Shown here: positions 29,073 through 37,610 of the stretch, piece after piece
Position numbering within the stretch: position 1 is the first letter of the stretch
Layout of the letters: each line of letters begins with the position of its first letter
Assembly (NCBI RefSeq): GCF_000258175.1
Contig: NZ_JH636049.1
Location: 582,982-646,981, forward strand
Origin: Saccharomonospora xinjiangensis XJ-54
GTDB taxonomy: Bacteria; Actinomycetota; Actinomycetes; Mycobacteriales; Pseudonocardiaceae
DNA: 64,000 nucleotides
Direction of reading: 5' to 3'
Notes under the pieces: model-generated
The model's input: only the letters and a program-made list of their open reading frames with translations
What the model was told of the DNA's origin: nothing
The model's database searches: none
Translations under genes and position numbers: made by a program

Positions 29073-30098
29073 ATGTCACACACGGTTCTCGTCGTCGGCG
29101 GCTACGGCACCGTCGGAGCCCAGCTCACCGACCTGCTGCGGCGGCGTGATTCCGCCCGCGTGCTCGTCGGGGGACGCACCCCACCGGCCGCGCCCGGCAC
29201 CGTGCGGATCGACGTGCGCGACCAGGAGAGCGTGGCCAGGGTGCTCGACACCCACCGCGTCGGCACTGTCGTGCTCAGCGTGCAGGCGCCGGACGCCACG
29301 GTGTTCGCCACGTGCGCCCAGCGCGGCGTTCACGTGGTTGATCTCGGCGCGGACCCGCTGCTGTCCCCCACCGAACACGCTCGCCTCCACGACGTCGCGA
29401 CCGGCGCGGCGGCGAGTCTTGTCCTCGGCGTCGGGCTCGCACCCGGACTGACCAACGTGCTCGCGCGCACGGCGGCCGACGCGCTCGGCGGCGTGGACGA
29501 CATCGCCGTCAGCGTTCTCCTCGGGGCAGGAGAGGCCCACGGAGCCCAGGCCGTTCGATGGACGATCGACCGGCTCGCCGAGAGGCCCGGCGGCCAGGCG
29601 AGGAGGGTCTACTTCCCCGGCATCGGTTACCGCAGGGCGATCCCGTTCGGGTTCGCCGACCAGCACTCCCTGAGCCGGTCACTCGGTGCGAGGGCGACGA
29701 CCCGGCTGGGCCTCGACTCGCGCGTCGCGAACGCCGGGCTGGCCGTGTTGCGGCTGACCGGCCTCGCCTGCCGGGTGAATCCGGACCGGTTGCCTGGCGG
29801 GTTCGGCGGTGACGTGTTCTGCGTGCGCGCCGACGCGTGGCGGGGACGGCGCCATGCCGCCGTCGCGGCCACCGGACACGGCCAGAGCAGGGCCACCGCC
29901 GTGATCGCCGACCAGGTGCTCGCCGACCTGCTCGGCGGGAACCTGCCACCGGGCGTCCACGTCCCCGAACAGCTCGACCGGCTCGCCGACCTGCCCCAGC
30001 GGCTGACCGGCGAGGGCATCACCCTCTGGCGCCGCTCACCCGGTGAGGAGCTGAGCGGCGAGCGTGTCGAGGGTCCACCCCCGCCAGCGCTCCGGTGA
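29073..30098 (+). CDS. Saccharopine-dehydrogenase-like NAD(P)-binding protein
   Basis: 341 aa from ATG 29073, with AAGGAGG at 29062-29068. The N-terminal Rossmann motif VLVVGGYGTVGAQLTDLLRR and VVDLGADPLLSPTEHA resemble the saccharopine dehydrogenase NADP-binding domain. The second half (VRWTIDRLAERPGGQAR, PGIGYRRAIPFGFADQ) is typical of the small conserved group. The reaction is unknown. Its last 63 bases overlap, in antisense, the end of the TetR gene. Confidence 0.82.
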   Translation: MSHTVLVVGGYGTVGAQLTDLLRRRDSARVLVGGRTPPAAPGTVRIDVRDQESVARVLDTHRVGTVVLSVQAPDATVFATCAQRGVHVVDLGADPLLSPTEHARLHDVATGAAASLVLGVGLAPGLTNVLARTAADALGGVDDIAVSVLLGAGEAHGAQAVRWTIDRLAERPGGQARRVYFPGIGYRRAIPFGFADQHSLSRSLGARATTRLGLDSRVANAGLAVLRLTGLACRVNPDRLPGGFGGDVFCVRADAWRGRRHAAVAATGHGQSRATAVIADQVLADLLGGNLPPGVHVPEQLDRLADLPQRLTGEGITLWRRSPGEELSGERVEGPPPPALR

Positions 30099-30656
30099 CC
30101 AGCCTCGGTCCCGCACCAGCACCAGATACAGTTCGGGGCTGAGCAGCCCGAAAAGCACGTCGGCGACGTGCGGGACGCTCAGCCCCGCACGGGCGCCGGG
30201 TTTGCGCACCAGCGCCGTCGCCGCCGCGTCCTGCACCGTGGCGCGAGCGTCCACATTGGCACGCCACAAGTCGGTCAGTTCAGGGTCGGTCGCGGCGGCC
30301 ACGCGCAGCACCTCCACGACGGGGGCGACCCTGGCCGACACCTCGCACACGCCCTCGACGTGCGCGGCGAGCTGCTCACGCGCCGTCGGCGCGTCCAGCA
30401 CCGCCTGGAACCACGGGCGCTGAAGTGTCGCGACGGGACTGTCGTCCCCCGCCACCTCGTGATCGAGCAGTTCCTTGAGCACCGTGCGCTTGTTGCCGAA
30501 CGTGAAGTAGATCGTCTGCACCGACACACCGGCGCGGTCGGCGATCTCCTGGAGTTTGGTGGCGCCGTATCCGTGTGCGACGAACTGCTCCCTCGCCGCC
30601 TCCAGCATGCGCAGCCGGGTCTGCCGCGTCTTCTCCGCCCTGGTCGTGCCTGCCAC
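30036..30656 (-). CDS. TetR-family regulator
   Basis: 206 aa. N-terminal TetR domain: RLRMLEAAREQFVAHGYGAT, VSVQTIYFTFGNKRTVLKEL. The ligand-binding half is normal in length and ends RGWTLDTLAAQLLTG. The gene ends inside the tail of the dehydrogenase gene read from the other strand. It most likely controls the divergent MFS/dehydrogenase pair through the palindrome at 29026-29049, given proximity. Confidence 0.92.
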   Translation of the reverse strand: MAGTTRAEKTRQTRLRMLEAAREQFVAHGYGATKLQEIADRAGVSVQTIYFTFGNKRTVLKELLDHEVAGDDSPVATLQRPWFQAVLDAPTAREQLAAHVEGVCEVSARVAPVVEVLRVAAATDPELTDLWRANVDARATVQDAAATALVRKPGARAGLSVPHVADVLFGLLSPELYLVLVRDRGWSPERWRGWTLDTLAAQLLTG

Positions 30657-30715
30657 GCCGAGAAGCCTAGCCGCACCCCGCTGTCGCGCCTCCGCTGTGT
30701 GACGGCCGGGTGCGG

Positions 30716-31591
30716 TCAGCCGCCGAGGGCATCGAGCGCGGTGAGTGCCTCGGACGGCAGCTCAAGAGTGGCCGCCGCCACGTTCTCGCGCAGGTGCGCC
30801 ACGGACGACGTGCCGGGGATGAGCAGGATGTTCGGCGACTGGTGCAGCAACCACGCCAGTGCCACCGCCTGCGGCGACGCGCCGAGGTCGGTCGCCACGG
30901 CCTCCAGCGTGGCGGAGCGGATCGGGCTGAACCCGCCCAGCGGCCAGAACGGCACATACGAGACGCCCTGTTCCGCCAGCGACGCGATGAGCTGCTCGTC
31001 GCCCCTGTGTTCGACGTTGTACCAGTTCTGCACGGTCACGATCGGCGCGATCGACTGCGCCTCGCGGACCTGTTCGGCATCCACGACGCTGACCCCGAGG
31101 TGGCGGATCAGCCCTTGCTCGCGCATGTCGGCCAGCGCGCCGAACGGCTCGGCGAGCGAGCCGGGCACCGGCGAGTGACCGTCGGGTCCACCACCGACCC
31201 GCAAGTTGACGACGTCGAGCGCCTCGACACCGAGCGTGCGAAGGTTCGACTCCACCTGCGTGCGCAGCTGTTCGGGCGAGCGCGCGTGCGGCCAGCCGCC
31301 CTGCTCGTCGCGCACCGCGCCCACCTTGGTGACGATGTGCAGGCCCTCGGGGTAGGGCGAGAGGGCCTCGCGGATCAGCTCGTTCGTCACGTGCGGGCCG
31401 TAGAAGTCGGCGGTGTCGATGTGATCGACACCCAGCTCGACGGCGGTGCGCAGCACGGAGATCGCCTCGTCGCGGTCCTTCGGCGGCCCGAACACACCCG
31501 GCCCGGCCAACTGCATCGCGCCGAAGCCCATCCGGTGCACGGTGGGGCCTCCGGCCATCGTGAACGTCCCGCCGAGGGTGTCGTGGGTCAT
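30716..31591 (-). CDS. Aldo/keto reductase
   Basis: 291 aa TIM-barrel NADPH reductase. Motifs: MGFGAMQLAGPGVFG, VDHIDTADFYG (catalytic Asp, Tyr), HIVTKVGA (catalytic Lys), VQNWYNVEHR, and IPGTSSVAHLREN. The usual catalytic His position reads Arg (DVVNLRVGG), as I recall for PdxI-like pyridoxal reductases, so that subgroup is possible. A single gene. Confidence 0.88.
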   Translation of the reverse strand: MTHDTLGGTFTMAGGPTVHRMGFGAMQLAGPGVFGPPKDRDEAISVLRTAVELGVDHIDTADFYGPHVTNELIREALSPYPEGLHIVTKVGAVRDEQGGWPHARSPEQLRTQVESNLRTLGVEALDVVNLRVGGGPDGHSPVPGSLAEPFGALADMREQGLIRHLGVSVVDAEQVREAQSIAPIVTVQNWYNVEHRGDEQLIASLAEQGVSYVPFWPLGGFSPIRSATLEAVATDLGASPQAVALAWLLHQSPNILLIPGTSSVAHLRENVAAATLELPSEALTALDALGG

Positions 31592-31797
31592 GTGCGCGCG
31601 TCCTCTCTCCAGCCCGGTCCCGCCGCGTGAGGCGGACCCGCACGAGCATTATCCAATCCGGCATCCGCCGGCAGGCAGGACGCCCCCGGCCCCCCGGCGA
31701 CGCCCCGGCCTCGATGCCTTCGTACGCGACCGGCGTTCCGGGACGCCACTGCCCGGCGGGCGAGGCAGGCGGGGCGGAGTCGGCGGGCGCCAGGACG

Positions 31798-32688
31798 TCA
31801 GGCGGCCGGTTCGGGCTTTCTGAGCACTTCCGTCAAGGCCGAGACGCTGTGCTCGCCGTACCCCGCCGCGACGGCCTTGCGCAAAAGCTCGTGCAAGGGC
31901 GCATGCCACGAGACGTCGAGATTCGCCTCCCTGCCGAGTTCCTCGTCGTAGGGGATGCCCGCGACGAAGGCGTTCACGGAGGAAGCCGGTTCCGAGTAGT
32001 CGCCGCTGTCGATTTCGCTCGCGAACACCGGCAACACTGAGTTGATCATTTCGAACCACTTGACCGTGAACCGCACCAGTGTGCTCGCGGGCAGGCCGCG
32101 TGCTTGGACGAGCGCGGCCCCCTGGAAGAATCCGACGAGGGCGGGCAACAGGGTGCCGCCCACCGCCATCTCGTAGAGAGCGGCGAGGTCCGGCTCGTCG
32201 CCGAGGTGGACGGTGTCGCCGCCGAGGGTCGTCAACGTCTCGCGATGCTCGTCGAAGACGCCACGGTCTCCGGCGTAGTACAGCAGGGTGTCCGCCGCGC
32301 CCACCGCGGAAGGAACGTTCTTGATCGCGCCGTCGAGGAACCGAGCACCGTGGCCGATCGCCCAGTCGGCCATGTCCCTGGCCCCGGCCGGCGAGCCGCT
32401 GTTCAACGTGATCAGAGCCCGGTCCTTCAGCACCGAGGCGGCGGGGGCGAGCACCTCGCGCGTGTCGTCGTACGTCATGAGGCAGGTGACGACCAGAGGG
32501 CCTGCGGCCACGGCCTCGTCCACGGTCGCCGCGTGCCGCGCCCCTCTCTCCACCAGTGGTGCCGCCTTGGCCGCGGTGCGGTTCCACACGGTGGTGGGAT
32601 GTCCTGCCGCGACGAAGGTCTCGGCCAGCGCACTGCCCATCGAGCCGAGCCCGATGACGGTCACGGGCGTGCGGGAATACTCGGTCAT
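31798..32688 (-). CDS. NAD(P)-dependent oxidoreductase, imine-reductase-like
   Basis: 296 aa from ATG 32688, which puts the nucleotide motif VIGLGSMGSALAETFVAAGH at residue 10. The domain order (6-phosphogluconate-dehydrogenase-type NAD domain, then a helical C-terminal half including VGGTLLPALVGFFQGAALVQ and the VKWFEM stretch) matches imine reductases and hydroxyisobutyrate dehydrogenase relatives. Divergent from an HxlR regulator with a likely operator between them. Confidence 0.85.
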   Translation of the reverse strand: MTEYSRTPVTVIGLGSMGSALAETFVAAGHPTTVWNRTAAKAAPLVERGARHAATVDEAVAAGPLVVTCLMTYDDTREVLAPAASVLKDRALITLNSGSPAGARDMADWAIGHGARFLDGAIKNVPSAVGAADTLLYYAGDRGVFDEHRETLTTLGGDTVHLGDEPDLAALYEMAVGGTLLPALVGFFQGAALVQARGLPASTLVRFTVKWFEMINSVLPVFASEIDSGDYSEPASSVNAFVAGIPYDEELGREANLDVSWHAPLHELLRKAVAAGYGEHSVSALTEVLRKPEPAA

Positions 32689-32809
32689 ACGCTGCGCTCC
32701 TGATTGCTGTCGGGTCAAGGGAGATCACGGCGTCGCTGAGGACGTACCGTTTCGAGGGAAGGAATCGATTCGCACCTGCCATCCTGCAAGGACACCGAAG
32801 TCACCACAA

Positions 32810-32837
32810 GTACCGACATTCTTGTTCGGTACCGACA
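32810..32837. promoter_or_regulatory. GTACCGA inverted and direct repeats, probable HxlR operator
   Basis: GTACCGA (32810-32816) pairs with TCGGTAC (32826-32832), 7-bp perfect arms around a 9-bp spacer. The motif GTACCGACA also recurs directly at 32829-32837, 19 bp on. It lies between the divergent imine-reductase-like and HxlR genes. HxlR regulators commonly bind such GTAC-containing inverted repeats. Confidence 0.6.
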
Positions 32838-32858
32838 ATCCTGTGAGGAGGAGTCGCG

Positions 32859-33206
32859 ATGAAAAAGAGGGAATACACCTGCGGACTCGACGCCGCCATC
32901 GATGTCATGGGCGGCAAGTGGAAAGGTCTGATTCTGTTCTGGCTCGGCGAGGGGCCACTCCGGTTCGGCGAACTACGCCGGACGGTGGCCGGGATCAGCG
33001 AACGGATGCTCATCCTCCAACTACGGGAAATGCAGACAAGTGGCCTTGTGCATCGCGAGGTTCACCACCAGGTGCCACCCAAGGTGGAATACTCGCTGAC
33101 CGAGTTCGGTCAATCCCTGCGGGTTGCGCTGGAACCTCTCGGTCAGTGGGGCGAGGAGCACATGGAACGGCTCGAAGCACTTCCGCGAACCGGCGCATCG
33201 AGCTAG
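32859..33206 (+). CDS. HxlR-family regulator
   Basis: 115 aa, ATG 32859 with GAGGAGGAG in front. Complete HxlR winged helix: CGLDAAIDVMGGKWKGLILF, PLRFGELRRTVAGISERML, and VEYSLTEFGQSL. The single Cys (residue 8) just ahead of the HTH matches the position used for redox or electrophile sensing in some members (HypR, YodB). That suggests control of the divergent reductase by reactive compounds; inference only. Confidence 0.92.
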   Translation: MKKREYTCGLDAAIDVMGGKWKGLILFWLGEGPLRFGELRRTVAGISERMLILQLREMQTSGLVHREVHHQVPPKVEYSLTEFGQSLRVALEPLGQWGEEHMERLEALPRTGASS

Positions 33207-33575
33207 CAGGCCGGTCAGCTGCGCGTGGCTGTCGTGCCGCGACAGGCGGAGCTGCCCGCCGACAGTGTCGCTTTCGGGTTTTGCCGAGGGGCCGGCCGCC
33301 TGGACGTGGCCCGGTTTCTCGGGCAGTTCCCTGGCGTGGCCGCGACGCGCTCGTTGGTTGATGGCACGGGGGTCGGGATCGAGGCCGCGTCGCCGTTCGA
33401 CATCGCGCGACGGTATTCCAGTGCCCCACGCATCCTCTTCCACAAAGGACAGCTTTGCCCTACGTGTTCCGGCGCGGCCTTTCGTTCTCCGCCCCGTCGC
33501 GCGGACGTATCGTGCTGGTCACCTTCACCTGGTTTCGTGCCCCGCGGCCCCGCCACACGAGATCAGGAGTGATCG
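33207..33575. other. Gap without convincing gene (369 bp)
   Basis: Several overlapping open frames run here on both strands, but none has a ribosome site, plausible composition or recognisable sequence. The last 50 or so bases, before ATG 33576, carry AGGAG as the ribosome site of the PhoD gene. Presumably holds the PhoD promoter. Confidence 0.5.
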
Positions 33576-35123
33576 ATGAACACACCCTTGGACCGGCGCC
33601 GATTCCTCGCACTCGGGGGCGGCACCGCCGCGGCGGCCCTCACAGCGAGCCACTGGGCGAGTGCCTCCACCGACACCCCCGTGCACAGCGGCCCTGTGCC
33701 CGACGGCGTGTTCCGGCTGGGAGTGGCCTCGGGTGATCCGCTGCCCGACCGCGTGGTGCTGTGGACGCGGCTCGCGCCGCAGCCGCTGGCCCTCGACGGC
33801 CTCGGCGGCATGCCCGACCGGCGTGTTCCCGTGCAGTGGCAGGTGTCCCGCGACGAGTCGTTCACGCAGGTCGTGCGGGCGGGGGCCACGATGGCGGACC
33901 CCGCCGATGCCCACAGCGTGCACGTGGACGTGGCGGGGCTCGAACCGGCGCGCTGGTACTACTACCGGTTCCGGTCGGGGTCGGAGCTGAGCCCCGTCGG
34001 CCGGACGCGCACGGCGCCCGCCCCGGGTGCGGCGGTCAACCGGCTGAACTTCGCGTTCGCGAGCTGCCAGAACTATCCCGCCGGCTACTACACCGCGCAC
34101 GCCAACCTCGCGCGAGAGGACCTCGACGTCGCCTTCCACCTCGGCGACTACATCTACGAGGGCGGCGGGCAGGGCAAGCTGGGGCGCGGGCACGTGCCGA
34201 ACCACGAGATCAGGTCGCTGGCCGACTACCGTGTGCGCCACGCCCAGTACCGCACGGACGACAACCTCCAGGCCGTTCACGCCGCCTTCCCGTGGGTCGT
34301 GACCTGGGACGACCACGAGGTCGAGAACAACTGGGCAGGCGACGACTCCGACCCGGACAGCCCCGTCGAGGAGTTCCTCGCGCGACGCGCCCGTGCGTTC
34401 AAGGCGTACTGGGAGCACATGCCGATCCGCGCGAACCGGGCGCCTCAGGGGCCGCACATGACCCTCTACCGTGGTTTCACCTTCGGCGCGCTGGCCACGT
34501 TCAGCGTGCTCGACACCCGCCAGTACCGCAGCGACCAGGTGGCCTGCAAGCAAGCCGACTGCGCCGACGCCTTCGACCCGGCCCGCACCATGCTCGGCGA
34601 CGAGCAGGAATCCTGGCTGTTCGCGCGGCTGCGCGAGTCGCGGACCCGCTGGAACGTGCTCGCCCAGCAGGTGCCGCTGTTCGAGGACCCGAATGTGGGG
34701 CAGCCCTCGGACAAGTGGGAAGGCTACCGCGCCTCCCGCGCCCGCCTGCTCGACGTCTTCGCCGAGGAGCGGGTGGGCAACCCGGTGGTGCTCACCGGCG
34801 ACGTGCACAAGAACTTCGCCGCCGACCTGAAGCTCGACTGGGACGATCCCGCCGCACCTGCCGTGGGCAGCGAGTTCGTGGGCACGTCCATCAGCTCGGG
34901 CGGCGACGGCACGAGCGTCACCCGCTACGACCCCGACCCCGCCAACCCGCACATCAAGTTCGAGAACTCCGGCGACCGGGGCTATGTGCGGCTCTCGATG
35001 TCCGATGTGGAGCTTCGAGCGGACTACCGGGTGGTGGACACCGTCGAGCGCCCCGAGTCCGGGGTTCGCACCCTGGCGTCGTTCAAGGTGGAGGCCGGAA
35101 CGCCCGGAATCCGGCGCGGCTGA
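33576..35123 (+). CDS. phoD: Alkaline phosphatase D family, Tat-exported
   Basis: 515 aa. The start has a twin-arginine signal (DRRRFLALGGG followed by a hydrophobic stretch and an Ala-rich cleavage region), so it is exported folded, with metals. The N-terminal PhoD domain (FRLGVASGDPLPDRVVLWTR) is followed by the catalytic part: FASCQNYPAGYYTAHANLA, FHLGDYIYEGG, TWDDHEVENNWAG, and VLTGDVHKNFA. It cleaves phosphomono- or diesters outside the cell. No Pho box was looked for with confidence. Confidence 0.93.
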   Translation: MNTPLDRRRFLALGGGTAAAALTASHWASASTDTPVHSGPVPDGVFRLGVASGDPLPDRVVLWTRLAPQPLALDGLGGMPDRRVPVQWQVSRDESFTQVVRAGATMADPADAHSVHVDVAGLEPARWYYYRFRSGSELSPVGRTRTAPAPGAAVNRLNFAFASCQNYPAGYYTAHANLAREDLDVAFHLGDYIYEGGGQGKLGRGHVPNHEIRSLADYRVRHAQYRTDDNLQAVHAAFPWVVTWDDHEVENNWAGDDSDPDSPVEEFLARRARAFKAYWEHMPIRANRAPQGPHMTLYRGFTFGALATFSVLDTRQYRSDQVACKQADCADAFDPARTMLGDEQESWLFARLRESRTRWNVLAQQVPLFEDPNVGQPSDKWEGYRASRARLLDVFAEERVGNPVVLTGDVHKNFAADLKLDWDDPAAPAVGSEFVGTSISSGGDGTSVTRYDPDPANPHIKFENSGDRGYVRLSMSDVELRADYRVVDTVERPESGVRTLASFKVEAGTPGIRRG

Positions 35124-35180
35124 CGGGCGAACCCCCGGCCTCGCGCGGCGACGCGGGCCGGGGAAGCAGGCTGGGGACGA

Positions 35181-35338
35181 GTGCGGACAGCCGTGCGGGA
35201 GGTGCCAACACACGTGCGGGAAGTGCGGACACGAGACGCAGGGTGTCGTGTCCGCAGTCTGTGCACGAGTGTTTGCACCTCACAGTCCGGACCCACGTGC
35301 GGGAAGTGCCAACACACGTGCGGGAAGTGCGGACACGG
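35181..35338 (+). repeat. Hairpin + 21-bp-unit element, copy C
   Basis: About two and a half 21-bp units, a perfect 11-bp hairpin (35224-35234 with 35246-35256, 11-nt loop), the conserved 22-nt tail (35257-35278), then about two units. The hairpin arms and loop are identical to copy B. It occupies the gap between the convergent phoD and sirtuin genes. Confidence 0.9.
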
Positions 35339-35383
35339 CGGTTGCCCTCGGCAGCCACCCGCTCACCGCCGCGCCCCGCATCC

Positions 35384-36286
35384 TCACTCAGCGCACACAT
35401 CAGCGTCGGCCACCGGACACCCGAGCCGCTCGGCCAGCTCGATCAGCGCGGCGCCCAGCGGGCGATCGACGCGCAGCACGGCGTGGGCGTCGCCCCGCGT
35501 CTCACCCCTGTTGACGATCAGCACGGGCTTCCCCGCGCTCGCGGCCTGCCGCACGAAACGCAGCCCGGACATGACGGCCAGCGACGAACCGAGCACGAGC
35601 ACGGCGGCGGCGTCGTCGATCAGGCGGCGGCACCGCTCGACCCTGCGGCGTGGCACGGAGTCGCCGAAGAACACGACGTCCGGCTTCAACACCCCGGTGC
35701 CGCACGCTGCGCAGGAGACCACGCGGAACTCACGCACGAGCGGCTCGGGCAGCTCCACGTCGCCGTCGGGGTTGAGCTGAGTGACGTCGGCCGAGAAACC
35801 GGGGTTGGCCGCGCGCAAACGCTGCTGAAGCGCCCAGCGGGAACTGTTGTGGCCGCAGTCGAGGCAGACGACGCGCCCGAGACTGCCGTGCAACTCGACG
35901 ACGCCGTCGGCGCCCGCCGCCTGGTGCAGGCCGTCAACGTTCTGCGTGATCACGCCGAGCAGGTGACCACGACGCCGCAACGCGGCCACCGCGCGATGCC
36001 CGTCGTTGGGCCGGGCGCGCGAGAACACGTCCCAGCCGAGGTGGCTGCGCGCCCAGTACCGGCGCCTGCCGTCCTCGCTGTTCACGAATTCCTGGTGGGT
36101 CATGGGAGCCTGGCGGCGCAGCGTGCCGCCCTCGCCCCGATAGTCGGGAATGCCGGATTCGGTGGACAACCCGGCCCCGCTGAGCACCACGACACCGCCT
36201 TCGCCGACCACCCGGACGACCTCCGTCAACTCCGTCGTGCACGGCGCGGCCACGCCGGTCGGGGTCCAGGTCAGGCTCGGTCTCAT
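35384..36286 (-). CDS. Sir2-family NAD-dependent protein deacylase
   Basis: 300 aa from ATG 36286. NAD and catalytic motifs [28 protein letters not shown] and the catalytic His in VELHGSLG; two Cys pairs (CLDCG and CAACG) form the zinc site; late [11 protein letters not shown]. Full length with all catalytic residues. It resembles the mitochondrial-type (SIRT4-like) class II sirtuins of actinobacteria. Confidence 0.93.
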   Translation of the reverse strand: MRPSLTWTPTGVAAPCTTELTEVVRVVGEGGVVVLSGAGLSTESGIPDYRGEGGTLRRQAPMTHQEFVNSEDGRRRYWARSHLGWDVFSRARPNDGHRAVAALRRRGHLLGVITQNVDGLHQAAGADGVVELHGSLGRVVCLDCGHNSSRWALQQRLRAANPGFSADVTQLNPDGDVELPEPLVREFRVVSCAACGTGVLKPDVVFFGDSVPRRRVERCRRLIDDAAAVLVLGSSLAVMSGLRFVRQAASAGKPVLIVNRGETRGDAHAVLRVDRPLGAALIELAERLGCPVADADVCAE

Positions 36287-36480
36287 CCGCACCCCTCCAG
36301 CGTACGGAGGGGAAGCAGGCACCGCACGAACGTGGAGCGTGCGGTGGGCGGGCTGCTGCGTGTCGGGGAGCGAACCCTGCGTGCGCGGAGCGAGCCCGAA
36401 CGCCGACGCCGGGTCGCTTGCCAAGCCGTCCCGTGCGGAGGGCCGACATCGGTGGCCAGCCTACTGTCGAGCATGTCAGC

Positions 36481-36570
36481 GGACCATCCCCGCACGCGCG
36501 GGGCCGACGTCGTTGACAAGACACCCTCTTTGCCGTCTAGAGGACCAATCCCCGCGTGCGCGGGGCCGAG
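36481..36570 (-). CRISPR. Minimal type I-E-like CRISPR array: two repeats, one spacer
   Basis: Repeats at 36481-36508 (28 nt) and 36542-36570 (29 nt, one inserted A) flank a 33-nt spacer (36509-36541), a 61-nt period. Read on the minus strand, each repeat has the GGCCCCGCGC/GCGGGGATGGTCC form with the short CCCCGC/GCGGGG hairpin typical of actinobacterial type I-E repeats. The leader side would be 36571 onward, where AT-richer sequence (AGTTTTTCACG, near 36585) follows. No cas gene is in the window. Confidence 0.7.
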
Positions 36571-36788
36571 ACTTGTTGACCTGTAGTTTTTCACGCCTGG
36601 TTCGGCGTTTTCCCGTGGTTGCGCGGCATGGCGGTGTGCTGCGTCCTTCGGACAGACTAGTGAACAGGCCAGACGGAGATGGCGCATCTGGTCGGCCCAG
36701 CGGCACAAGCGATCGGCCCTGCGGCTCGACCGGAAACGATCAGGCCGCCCCTTGTGGCCCGTCGCTCCCTCGCCGTGACAGCCGACAA
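36571..36788. other. Non-coding stretch, probable CRISPR leader remnant
   Basis: The first 40 bases (ACTTGTTGACCTGTAGTTTT and onward) resemble the leader end of actinobacterial type I-E arrays, from memory. The remainder to the stop of the membrane protein gene contains no supported gene. Confidence 0.4.
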
Positions 36789-37610
36789 CTACGCGAACGA
36801 CGCAGTCCTCAGACGGTGTAGCGCGGATTCGTCGCTCAACTCGCCCCGCGCGGCAGCGTTTGCGACATAAAAATCTATCAGGTGATAGACAAGGGCCGGG
36901 TCCACTCCGAGATTCTTCGCCTGTATCGCCAGACCGTCCGATCTGGGAGGTCTCCCACCCCATCTGCCGGAGTAGACCTCGGTTTCGATCATGTTGGAGT
37001 GGGTTCGGACCCAGATCTCAGGGGATTCGACTCCGATCGGCGATACATGCATGACTCCTTCCCAGGGAACCCGCGACCGATATCCCCAGGATCTGTGCTC
37101 GATCCCATCAGGGCTGAGAACGACTTTTCCGAGCGCGATCCGGCCCGTCACCACATTGACCAGGTAGGTTGCGACAAAGAGACCGATCAAACCGAATACC
37201 GCGGCGGCCACCACTGGCGCCGAGGCTTCCCCACCCGACATTCGCACGAGATCGTAGGATGCGAGCGAGAACATCGAAACCATCAGCACTACCAGAGTGA
37301 TAGATCCAGCGAAAGCCAATCGAGAATAGGGTATAACCAAACCCTTTGAAGGAAGAACCATGGCCGCCTTGGAGCCATTTTTTCGCACATTGATCCGACT
37401 GTTGCACCCTACCGCGATGACAACTGACAAAAACAATCCGAACAAGATAAAATACTTCACGGCGCCCGATCTTTCGCCAGACGATACGACGAACGCGCTG
37501 ACGAACGCAACTGTCGCCAGCGACGCCAACCACACCATACCCAGGATCCACTTGAGCCGACCTGTATTCCGCCACTGCTGGGGCCACGGAACCTGACTAG
37601 AAGACCGCAT
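36789..37610 (-). CDS. Membrane protein of the ESX-like cassette
   Basis: 273 aa from ATG 37610, overlapping the previous gene by 14 bases. Four hydrophobic segments (about 22-42, 52-70, 95-113, 125-150) precede a soluble domain with beta strands (KVVLSPDGIEHRSWGYRSR, PWEGVMHVSPIG) that recalls PH-like domains of actinobacterial membrane proteins. Base composition is visibly poorer in GC than the rest of the window. It could protect against, or help export, the product of the gene before it; inference from position. Confidence 0.65.
   Translation of the reverse strand: MRSSSQVPWPQQWRNTGRLKWILGMVWLASLATVAFVSAFVVSSGERSGAVKYFILFGLFLSVVIAVGCNSRINVRKNGSKAAMVLPSKGLVIPYSRLAFAGSITLVVLMVSMFSLASYDLVRMSGGEASAPVVAAAVFGLIGLFVATYLVNVVTGRIALGKVVLSPDGIEHRSWGYRSRVPWEGVMHVSPIGVESPEIWVRTHSNMIETEVYSGRWGGRPPRSDGLAIQAKNLGVDPALVYHLIDFYVANAAARGELSDESALHRLRTASFA

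Noticed and set aside
33225..33572. 115-codon plus-strand frame between HxlR and phoD
   Set aside because: No ribosome site, no recognisable sequence, and equally long frames exist on the other strand.
36287..36480. tRNA or att site at the edge of the accessory region
   Set aside because: No cloverleaf or direct repeat of an att type was found by eye; only the CRISPR-like repeats recur.
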